From NCBI GenBank assembly GCA_002812745.2, contig NCSJ02000079.1:1-64000 (forward strand): 64,000 nt of DNA, in the 5' to 3' direction. Shown here piece after piece: positions 46,015-55,793 of the stretch; within the stretch, counting starts at the first letter, position 1; each line of letters opens with the position of its first letter. A model generated the notes under the pieces. It ran no database searches and was not told the DNA's origin. It worked only from the letters and a program-made list of their open reading frames with translations. Made by a program: the position numbers and the translations under genes. Source of the DNA: Scytalidium lignicola (taxonomy: Eukaryota > Ascomycota > Leotiomycetes).

Positions 46015-47415
46015 GGCGCGAGCTAGAACAAGCTACCTATCTGTCAGCCTAGATCAAGGTTAAGAGGTATCGTGTTGTACAAACGCTACTAGTAAGGGTA
46101 CGCAGAGACCTAGACAGTATTGATCTTGAATTGAGACCAGTGAAGCTCATTAGCTTGATGTAATGCCGTTACTTGAAGATGGATAATAGTTTCAAGCAAT
46201 CGACGATAGTGGTGATCAATAATGCGGAGAACTCTATATCGGCGATAAAGCTTTCCCCACTCTGCTTATCTCCTCGTGAGTTAAGTTGATCAAGTTTGCA
46301 GAGATTTATCTCAGTAGGCTCTGTAACAAAATTTTGGGAGGTTCTTCGTTTTACTTTATCAAATCACAGAATCTTAACTATACAGTAAGTAAAGCAAGAG
46401 GTGTAAGATTAAAGCTAGAACCATCACGTGATAAATATCGTACGGCCGTAGTTTGGTTTCGTAATATTGTGCTATTCTACTCCTACCTCGGTAACATAAG
46501 TCTCTTTAGTAAACGTCTACTCGGAACCGGGTTCGGGTTTATTAGATTCATTATCTTTCTTCCGTCGTGGAATGCCATCATCATCCATTACCTAAAACTA
46601 TGTGTGTACGAGTCCAGTGTTTGGATAGCTGACATTTTATTCTTGCCCTTTTTGACATTAGAAGGTCACACCAGGTGCTCATCAAAGGGTTCTCCATAAA
46701 TTGAGCTAGACTAACTACTGTTTATTTATTTCTATTTCCAAGATGGTACTACTGATACAAGTTGCATTCAGTTACGTATCTACCTAGTGGTGAACACCAT
46801 CTCCCATCTACGTGATTCTTCATCCATTTTATGATGATGTACTTGACCGGGAAATCCAAGTTCTGGAAAGTGAACCATTATTATGGGCTTTCTATACTTT
46901 GTTTCCTCTAGTTTTAGTTCTGGAACTTAGCAATTTATACTGGGAAATTTCGTTAAGTGTGCTGGTCGTCCTTTATACACAGCATAGAACCGTGTTTGTA
47001 AACACAAGAGAAATCATACTCTCGAAGGGAACTTAGATCTCCGGCATCTCTTCTAAGTAAAGAATGTCTAGATGTGGAAGAAAAAACAAGTCTGTAGGTT
47101 AGAAGGTTGCGAGAGATCACACAGTTATCTGTGAAGGGGTGATTTAATATCATTTGTATTCTCAGTGAGTAAATAGCAAGTGCATAGCAAGTGTCTCTCT
47201 AAGCAAACATACTTTTCATGCTTTGTCCGACAAATCAGGATGTAAAGGTTAATTTCCTTTATTTCCCAGAATGTCCTAAAACATAGAGTGTCATATCAGT
47301 ATGGTGAAATGTCACCGCAGCGCCGAGATATCAGCTTTCAGCCTTTACGATAGTGGATGTGTGAAGCTAAGAACAAGTGACTTCGCGATATATCCTTCGT
47401 TCTCCATCTTTGGCA
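46015..47415. other. Gene-poor AT-rich stretch
   Basis: 1.4 kb. A 137-codon plus-strand frame (46286-46699) and smaller ones show no domain and poor amino-acid bias for a real protein. A CACGTG-type hexamer occurs at about 46424. I see nothing else. Confidence 0.5.
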
Positions 47416-48528
47416 TCACCAACAACTGGGATAAAGTTTACTCTCCAGGAGTACAGTTCTTGGAAAATGCTTTAGAAGACATATCTCACTAAGGATATCT
47501 AGTAAGTTATTGAGGAGTTTTGCGTCTTTCTCACAAGCTGTTGGATCATCAACGATGAGACATTCATCTTTGTTGCTGACAGTCATAAGCGCCTGGAATC
47601 CAAATGGAGCTGGCATGAGAATGTCTGGAAAGAAGCCTGCAGTACCCGGAGTTGGGATCTCATAGAGGAATCTGAATATACTACAAATTGGATAGCAAAC
47701 TTCGTCAGTATAGTCGACATTTCTGAGTTCAATAACATCTAGCGAGCTGAGGAGTTCAATGTTTTCAAGGATCCAACCTCGGTTCTGAAGGAATAGTATA
47801 GCCTCCATGCTGATACACCGGATGCAACTGAGATCTCTCTTCATCTGCAAATCTCCAGACAAATTTGGTGAATTGTTGATGTGAATGTCATACACGGAAA
47901 AGTCGAGTTGAAGCCTATCGAATCTAGGATGGAAATAATGCACTTTATCAGAATCATGGATTTTGAAGAGCGGTTTGTAAATCATCTCCTTCAAGAAAAA
48001 CTCCTCGTATTTGCTGACCTTTGCGAGTGTTGGTCTCTGAGCTCCGTAGAATTCGAATTTGAGAGAATTTGAGAGCTTAAAAAGAGCAGTCGGACACTTA
48101 ATAGAGATTTTGGACAAGCTAATTCGTTTTGTCATGACTACCTTTGCAACAATCGTTCGCGGATCAATGCAAAGTTCATATATCTTCTTTTTAATCTCAG
48201 CCGGAAGTCCTGCAAGGGTTATCTTTGAAGGTTCCGGACTATAATAAGGAATAACAGCGTATTTACGCAAAGCAGGTGCAGCAGCGGTGAACATCGAGTT
48301 ACGAACAACTTCAGCAGCTTCGATTCTAGGCTGGTTCTCATCGTCTAGACAAGCAAATGGCTTACGGCCAACCACGTACAGAAATTCTGCTGCACTGCTC
48401 TGTCCAGGACGCCAAATGGTGTATGGAATGGTTGTGTCAGTTGTGGCAAGATCAAGCGAATTAATTTTGTGTGCAAGCATAATATCAGAGATTTCGGTGT
48501 AGACTATAGTCGGCTTGCCGGGCTGCAT
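47416..48528 (-). CDS. F-box/2EXR-like orphan protein
   Basis: Single exon, 370 residues from the Met at 48528 (MQPGKPTIVYTEISDIM). At about residue 105 the motif ITLAGLPAEIKKKIYELCID resembles the opening helix of F-box and 2EXR domains, followed by leucine-rich irregular strands (FKLSNSLKFEFYG, SMEAILFLQNRGWILENIEL). Fungal genomes hold many such fast-evolving proteins, some of which are substrate adaptors of SCF ubiquitin ligases. The frame is open further upstream without an ATG; a Met at 48675 (MANTFEAL) could belong to an upstream exon, but no splice pair closes the frame. Function unproven. Confidence 0.55.
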   Translation of the reverse strand: MQPGKPTIVYTEISDIMLAHKINSLDLATTDTTIPYTIWRPGQSSAAEFLYVVGRKPFACLDDENQPRIEAAEVVRNSMFTAAAPALRKYAVIPYYSPEPSKITLAGLPAEIKKKIYELCIDPRTIVAKVVMTKRISLSKISIKCPTALFKLSNSLKFEFYGAQRPTLAKVSKYEEFFLKEMIYKPLFKIHDSDKVHYFHPRFDRLQLDFSVYDIHINNSPNLSGDLQMKRDLSCIRCISMEAILFLQNRGWILENIELLSSLDVIELRNVDYTDEVCYPICSIFRFLYEIPTPGTAGFFPDILMPAPFGFQALMTVSNKDECLIVDDPTACEKDAKLLNNLLDILSEICLLKHFPRTVLLESKLYPSCW

Positions 48529-50165
48529 CTTGAATGCCGTTGAAGTTTGTGTTTTCAATTCGATTCTTTGGAGGAGATCAGTAATGGTACTGCTAGTGCT
48601 TCACGCTTTGGCGTACCTGGTATGGAATATCGAAGGGGTAATAAACTGGTAAGAGCTTCGAAAGTGTTAGCCATGATGGACGACTCAAGAATATCGCATG
48701 AAGCAGGTGCAATATTAGAAGAAAGACCCAATACCACAGACTGACTCGAAGAAACAGAAGATATACATGAAAGAGCAGGATTCCTGATACAACTTACAAT
48801 ATCTCACACTCCAAATGAAACTCCTGCTCAAGATATTGCAAATCAATTTGACCAGAGAAGAATTATCTTTAGAACTCCTTATCGGATCTATCAAGAATAT
48901 TAGTGTCCAGCAGAATACAACTTGTTTCTCTGTTTCACCAGAGTAAATAGAGAGCCAGGATACCTCAAACAACAGACAAAAAGATTAAACTTTTCCAAGA
49001 GACCCTAGTATTTTTAAGAGAAGTTGACGAAACTATTCAGAGGAAGATGGGATGTTCAGCAAATCTGGACCCCCTACAGGGATCAGATCGGTAGAATAAC
49101 GGGAAAAGATTGGTGAGATAAGATGGTCCTGATAGTTGTGGGAAGACAACTTACGCTTTATGCTTTATGCTTTATGCTGTATAAAGCCAGAAGATACTAA
49201 GCTTAATTCTGGGTAGGCTCAGTAAGCTTGGTGGTCTGTTATTCAGAAAGTTATCAATCCTACTGCCTTCATGTCCGAAGAAGTATGGTGCAGAGATCTA
49301 TCTTCAAAGACAACTGGCACTGAAGTTGTGCTAGAGAAGTGGGGAATATACAGGTCAAGAGAAGCCTCTCTGCAGGACACGAAGAAAGAACAGCAATATC
49401 TGTGGTAAGATTGTTAGTGGGATTAGATATATGGAAGATGAGGATCAACAGAGAGAAGACCGGCTTACTCGTGCAGTGACCACGTTATCGATCAGGATTC
49501 AGGGTAGCTGATTCGGAGACCCTAATTGGTATAACTTTCCACCCTGTCATGTAAACTGGAGAAGGGATGAAAGGATGCGATGGCGAACATTGAAGAGCTC
49601 AAGGAGAAAGGTGTGGACTCAGTGAGCACTAGCGCTACAAATATCTATTACGACGAATGAGATCGCTCGATTTGAATAGCGTTGAAAGCATTAAGGCGAG
49701 CTTCAAGACCTGAAGGGTCTAGATTCTTATTTCTGATGTTTCTCTTTCCGATGAGCCCCTTTAGCAACCCTTCGAGTGGCCTTAATACCTTCTGGTCAGA
49801 TCTGAGGATTACAATAGAAAACTATAATAATAAAAGACTGGTAGACAATTTACTCTTAGGACATACCTACGTTTTCTAGAAATTGTCGCTCGATGAAGTT
49901 GGACTTGGTTGAGGTACCACTCCTGTGAGTTCTCGGGAACATAGTCATAGAATGATTATCAACTACAATATATAATCATAATCGAAAACTAGCGCATTCT
50001 GGGTAGCGGGAGGTTGTTTATATGTTGCTAGCTTTATCGTTCTTTCCGCTGTTCAACAAAGAAGGTGCAATAGCCAACGACGAAGATCCACAAAAACTCA
50101 ACACCAATCTATACATCTATTTGGAAAAAATACCCAATGTGTTACCTATTAATAATGACAATATT
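48529..50165. other. Gene-poor region upstream of the F-box-like gene
   Basis: 1.6 kb AT-rich sequence with short frames only. A heptamer GCTTTAT repeats three times at 49155-49175. No gene, RNA or terminal repeats can be supported. Confidence 0.5.
49155..49175. repeat. GCTTTAT heptamer, three tandem copies
   Basis: Three exact copies, followed by the degenerate GCTGTAT. Small tandem repeat in non-coding DNA. Confidence 0.8.
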
Positions 50166-51939
50166 CTACAATCCTTTCCCAAGTAACTCCTCGCCAATCT
50201 CTTTTAACAGGGGCTGTTTTGGAAAGAGTTTACTCTTGCTCAACACAATGCTTTGAGCATCCATGGTCTTTAACAAATCAATCACTTCGCTATTCTTCGG
50301 ACAGCAATATATCAGATAACCAAGAGCTAGTAAGAACCCTTGCAGTGCTTCTGATGATTCTTCTTCAACGCTAATTGCTTCTAAAAGTGATGCAGCAAGT
50401 TCTACTTGCTCTCCCTCCGGTAATACATCTCTCTGTTCTTCTAACCGAATTTTGTTATTTGAGGACATTATATTAACCGATAGGCTGGCAGCTGCAACCC
50501 TAATATTATGATGTTTGTCATCTAATAAGCTGGTTGTGATTAACTGAATAATTGGTATGGTCAGTGTTGGGCAGCTTAGTATATGATGTGGATATAATGA
50601 GCTAGAATAGAGATTGCAGGCCATTTGGATCGTTACTAGCCGCAGAGAGTAGGGGCAGTGATCAAGAGAGTTAACGTAGGCGATGAGTGTTGAAATTGTT
50701 TTATGATCCTTTTCTTCTGCATAGTAGCCGCTCAATCGAGGATCAACAAGGGCGGCACGAAAGAGATCCACGATCGTGAACATAATTTCTTGCGGTAGCT
50801 GAGATATAGAGGAATGAATGAAGCCGGTTAACAATTCTAAGTCGGGAAGAGTTGTCTCTGCTGCCCCTTCACTTGAGCGAGAGGAAACGAAGCCTAGGAG
50901 TCCTACTATTGCAGGGTCGCCAGCAGATGGCCCCATCTTTGCTTTAAGTTTTTCTAGAGGAGGAACCTTGCCGTAAATAATTGGGTTCAAGCTCGTCCCG
51001 TGAAGTGTAGGGAGATGCAGGGACTCGTGTGGGTGTGATGGCCACGCCATTTGAAGAAGTAACCGGACGTTCCCTCGAAGTGTGCTCGGCTCTGAACCAG
51101 ACCATCGATTCTCTTGTTCACCATGGAGGAAGGTTATGAAAGTTGGAGTACTGCTGATGGAGTACTTAGTGCTGATATCGTATGCTTTGGATATATCAAC
51201 CTTTACTAAAATCCCTCGAGTTCCAGCTTGTGCAGCTAAGTCGTCGAACAAAGGATACAAGTTTAGGCAAGGTCTGCAAGTTGGAGAAGTAAAAAAAAAC
51301 TACAGCGCAAGATTTCCGAGCCTCTAAAAGTACTCCTTGCAACTCTGGCATACTAGACACTTGCTTAACTTCTTCGTTTTTAGGATGTGTTGCCGGCAAA
51401 GTAGTATTGTTGTTATTCTGTAGCCCAAGTATGCCCTCATGTCTTTCCTTCTTCTCCTTAACCATATTATTAATTTGTGGTTGCAGCATTCGTCCAAATG
51501 GTGTGTTAAGGACCGTCTCCGGGAGGTTGGTAATATGAGTGGGTATTCCTTTCCCAAGGAGGAAGGTAGCAAAGTCATTTGAGAAATTATTGCAATTGTG
51601 AGACCACAAGTCATATGCCTAGACAAATTAGCTCATGTCTTGCTACCAGAGCCGATATAATCGTACCTCAGCGGTGTATATCTCCTTTAACGACTCAAGA
51701 TACTCCAATATTACATCTATTGGTAGGTCAGTCTTCCCCAAGCTGATTATCTCTATCGGTCGCCCAAGATGACTGCTTCCAGGATGGATCGTCTTAATTC
51801 CTCCATCATACACATATTCTATCCCTTCCATTACGATAGAAGTGTGGTATACCGCATCTATTTGAATTCCAAGTAGAGAGGCAGATGCTACTCTGGCGAT
51901 GCCTCCAGACAAGTCGTACACATATAATTGGACCTCCAT
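50166..51939 (-). CDS. PPPDE peptidase-thioredoxin-PUL domain protein with apparent frameshift
   Basis: Two exons (51939-51667, 51618-50166), about 574 residues if one base is disregarded. The PPPDE/DeSI isopeptidase domain comes first (VQLYVYDLSGG; His in VYHTSIV, Cys in SHNCNNFSND). A thioredoxin-like domain follows (CxxC as TCRPCL), then a C-terminal PUL-type helical repeat domain (LRGNVRLLLQMAWPS to the end), as found in ubiquitin/Cdc48-linked proteins. Such proteins are thought to remove SUMO or ubiquitin-like modifiers. The reading frame breaks in a run of nine T on the coding strand (51291-51299): upstream frame runs AVVFFYFSNLQT and stops; the frame with the CxxC motif and the PUL domain needs one base fewer. 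Either a sequencing error or a genuine mutation. Confidence 0.75.
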
Positions 51940-52331
51940 CTTTGCAATGTAATAGATTAGACAAAGTCAGAAGCTCTTATCTCAGATATATAAGATTTCG
52001 GTGGCATCCTCTAAAAGTGGTATTCCGCACTCCTTATATTCTAGAAGCTCTCATTAGCCTCGGAAGGCAACTGGAGTGACGCAAATGAAGTGTGGCTTAG
52101 GCCTTATCGGTCGATAATTGTAATCTACTGGTACCGTAATAGTGTGGCGCAAAAGGCTGGGCATTTCGCTACGCCACCCAGGGGGTGTTCAACTTCTCCT
52201 ACAACGCTCCTTTTATGTATTCTTTGCACAACATCTTCAATTATATCCTTTTACTTCTGGAGGATCCTTTAGTCCCTGAACCTTTAGCCTGTCTTTTGGC
52301 GAAGTAGTTCTTTGTCGCTCTTTACCTCCTT
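51940..52331. other. Divergent promoter of the PPPDE protein and GDA1
   Basis: 392 bases separate two outward-facing starts. The right part is pyrimidine-rich ahead of the GDA1 start. No coding signal. Confidence 0.5.
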
Positions 52332-54085
52332 ATGCGACGAACTTCGGTGTCGTTGCCAACCAAATCTACAGCGGCACACGATCCATACGAAAAGCTGGCT
52401 CGATACGATTCAAAACTTGCAAACGGTCGGGAATTGAGTTTGCCTGGGAGTCTAAAAACCGCCTGGATGACTCAAAGTCAGCGCTCTCGTTATGTGAAGA
52501 CGGGAGGGATTCTTCTCTTTGTCGTCTTCCTCTTTTATTTTCTCTCGCCGACAGGAACAGATGTTCAGGGACGAGGTATGTATAAAAGCACTCTTCGGAA
52601 ACTCTATATCCTGATTGTTATGTAGATCGGAACCTTGGAAACAATGATACGCAAGCTCCCATAGACCCATCAGCCGAGACAACGAAGTGCTCGAAGTCCA
52701 GCGACCCGTCCAAGCCACTTGTTCAATATGCCCTTATGATTGATGCTGGTAGCACTGGTTCACGTATCCATGTCTACAAATTTAATAACTGTGGTCCCAC
52801 GCCGGAACTTGAAGGCGAGGAATTCAAAATGACGGAGAAAAGACCCGAGGGTTCGGGCTTGAGCTCCTATAAATCGGACGCCGAAGGTGCAGCGAAGAGT
52901 CTAGATGTCTTAATGGATGTTGCAATGAGCACTGTTCCAGACAAGTTCAAACCATGCACTCCGGTTGCAGTGAAAGCGACCGCTGGCTTACGGCTATTGG
53001 GCCCAGAGATGAGTGAGAATATTCTCGAAGCTGTTAGACATCGACTAGAGACCGTATATCCCTTCCCAGTCGTGTCAAGAGAGAAAAATGGTGTTGCAAT
53101 CATGGGTGGAAGTGACGAAGGTGTATATGCATGGATTACCACTAATTATTTGCTTGGGAAGATTGGCACTCCTGATGACTCCCCTACTGCCGCAGTTTTT
53201 GACCTTGGTGGTGGATCAACTCAGATTGTCTTTGAGCCTACGTTTAAAGGCGCCAGCCATGGTGGGATGCCTGAGAAGCTTGCAGAGGGTGATCATAAGT
53301 ACGAGCTTGACTTTGGAGGACGAAAGTTCGAATTATACCAACACTCTCACCTTGGCTATGGATTGATGTCTGCACGGGAAGCTATCCATCGACAGCTATT
53401 TCAAGACCTTGAATCAATGAACCCAGACGATTATAGTTGGAGTAAGAGCCCAGTTATCAACCCCTGTGTTTCTCCTGGAATGACTCGACCTGTAAACGTC
53501 ACACTTCCAAAGGAGCATCCATTAGGAGAGGTTGCTCTCCTCAATATGACTGGCCCGTCTTCTCCATCGCCGGCTCAGTGCCGTAAACTTGCCGAAAAGA
53601 TCCTTTTCAAGGATGCGGAGTGTAAGCTTACTCCTTGCTCCTTCAACGGTATCCACCAGCCACCTATAGAAAAGACTTTTGCTACGGAGGATATCTATAT
53701 TTTCTCCTATTTTTATGACCGTACCGATCCCTTAGGAATGCCGGAATCATTCACTTTGAAGGAACTGCATGATCTGACAGACCAAGTATGTAGCGGCCCA
53801 CCTCGTTGGGATGCTTTTAAGAGCGTGCCAGATGCCATCAAGGAATTAAAAGGCCGGCCAGAATGGTGTCTGGATCTCAATTTCATGATGGCTTTGTTGC
53901 ATACTGGTTACGAGATACCTATTGATAGGGAAGTTAAAATTGCGAAGAAGATAAAGAATAATGAGCTTGGATGGTGTCTTGGTGCTAGGTATGTCGCTCC
54001 TTCTTATCTCGTTGCTGGCTCTTTGTTAACTCCCCATATAGTCTTCCTTTACTTTCTCAGGAGTCCGGATGGCAGTGTCGTTTAA
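52332..54085 (+). CDS. GDA1: Golgi guanosine diphosphatase
   Basis: Three exons (52332-52575, 52626-53988, 54061-54085), 543 residues. A single membrane segment GGILLFVVFLFYFLS (about 58-72) after a basic cytosolic tail makes a type II Golgi protein. The GDA1/CD39 apyrase-conserved regions appear in order: DAGSTGSRIHVY (about 121), KATAGLRLL, GSDEGVYAWITTNYLLG and FDLGGGSTQIVFEP (about 273). It converts GDP to GMP in the Golgi lumen so that GDP-mannose can be exchanged for GMP during mannosylation. The terminal intron is 72 bases and has no stop in frame, so an unspliced transcript would still encode a protein with 24 extra, hydrophobic residues. Confidence 0.92.
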
Positions 54086-54250
54086 AGGAGGTTTCGTAAG
54101 GTTTATTTGATATCTGCATGACGGTATGGGTCGGGGGAAACGTGATAGGCCATAGATACTATTAATAAATATTAACACTATGCAATACACGCCGTTATCG
54201 CTCCATTTTAAGCCTATGGGTTTCAAACTAGTAGTTGCAGATCAACCATA

Positions 54251-55479
54251 TCATAGAGGCACTTCGGGACCTGCTAAACCTAAGACATCCTCTATCACAT
54301 CCTCTGGGAAGACACCATCTAGTATCTCCTTCACAATATTAAGGTCACTACCCCATTGCATACTCCTGTCGTTCTCCGGTCGGGCGATCTGAATTCGATG
54401 CAAATACACCTTCCTAGAAGCTAGAGCAACTAAAGAAGGAGTAACAAATGTTAAGCCATGAATTGTGCCAAGAAGTCTATATTATTAGGAATTTGAGCAA
54501 ACTTATTGGTGATAAAGAACATACTTGGCAAGCTTCTCGAAGTGCTGGGTTGCGGCTGGGGTTATTCCACCACCAACAGCACGATGAAGCCGTAGAAATG
54601 AGATGATGTTTAACATATATTGCTTGACTTCCATGTTGAACGTCATTTGATCACTGAGATGAGCCAATTGATCAATGTCCTGCAGTCGTATCAGCCTCAT
54701 AATAGCAAATGATTTGTGCTAGGAGCACAGACCTCCACAGAGATTGCTGGTAATGGCAACACCTCTTTTGTATAGCTCTTCTTCACCACTGAAGAACTCG
54801 ATTCAGTATCACTATCTGTCTCATCAAGATTTGGAAATCCATCCTCAGAGTCATGGAAATGTGAAATAAACATATGTTCATTCAAATGCTTTGTCAACCT
54901 CGGTCCACCCCGGCCCGCCACGAGGGCCATGAGTAAGAACTGCTTTGGGGCTGAATGAACCGATGTTCGAGTGAATAGACGTTTTGTACGTATCATTTCT
55001 AGAGCCTGAATCTGAACTTGGAGAGGTGCTTCGTCAAAATTCTTCAGAATAAGGACGGATGCTATGGACTTGTTGTCAAAGGCAAGGCTATCTGGGACCG
55101 GAGATCGAGCAATGGATTGGAATGCAGGATTTTGTATGAAGTAAGAATCTTGTCTTGTCCGGATTGGTGTAGTTGACCGGCTTAAGTTCTCATCGACAGA
55201 TAGGATTGCATGAGCGAACTCGTCGAGAGTCGTATGCTCTGAGCAGTGAACTACAGCGTGAGTAAGACCAAAGACTTTAGCTGCTATCTAGAGAGAATTA
55301 GTATTATTTTGTATAGTAAAGATTTGTCTTATTACCAGCTGAAGTTCCTGAACCACATCATTAACGGTGTCGAGATCCGCATATATGATGCAGTGTTCTT
55401 GCGCGATTAGGCAAATCAAAGCAGCGAGCTCTAGGTCACTTAGGTCATGGATCTTTGCGAGAAGGATATCGTCTGCCAT
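54251..55479 (-). CDS. Magnesium-chelatase-like AAA-related protein
   Basis: Four exons (55479-55336, 55287-54733, 54679-54525, 54476-54251), 359 residues. The N-terminus HDLSDLELAALICLIAQEHC and the block HAVVHCSEHTTLDEFAHAIL resemble fungal proteins annotated magnesium chelatase. A Walker-B-like strand VLILKNFDEAPLQVQIQALE is visible, followed by a Ser/Glu/Asp-rich insert and a C-terminal helical lid (HGLTFVTPSLVALASRKVYL). No GxxxxGKT P-loop is present, so ATP hydrolysis is doubtful. Fungi make no chlorophyll, so the name is structural; the true role is unknown. The family call comes from memory of the fold, not from a search. Confidence 0.65.
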
Positions 55480-55793
55480 TAAGCCATGAAGAGAACCCCG
55501 ATTCAATTGTCCATAATTCACTAGTTTTAGAACTGTGGGTTTACAGGCATTTAGATAAAATTCTAAAGTCGAGTGGTTGGAAGGCTTGGTAAACCGCTTC
55601 CCCCTCAGGAAGGCTGATTACCGTAATTACGCAGGCGCCGCAGGTAAGGAGCTCGGGCCACACCTTAATTTAGGGGCCTTTCCCTTGGCTTCAACCACCA
55701 GCCTTTTCAACAACACTCAGCATATCGAATATTTATCTCTTAGAATCATAAGAAAAAGGAACTAGAAATATGCCATGAGGTGACCCTAGAAAT
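55480..55793. other. Divergent promoter of the chelatase-like gene and VPS16
   Basis: 314 bases between outward-facing starts. The chelatase-like frame is open beyond its first Met without a further ATG. Confidence 0.5.

Noticed and set aside
46286..46699. 137-codon plus-strand frame
   Set aside because: No recognisable motif and AT-rich composition typical of chance open frames.
48555..48737. Upstream exon MANTFEALTSLLPLRYSIP for the F-box-like gene
   Set aside because: A GTACGC donor exists, but no acceptor restores the downstream frame without a stop.
51270..51299. A possible 30-base intron that would explain the frame break in the PPPDE-thioredoxin-PUL gene
   Set aside because: Too short for a spliceosomal intron, leaves the wrong frame and removes the CxxC motif.
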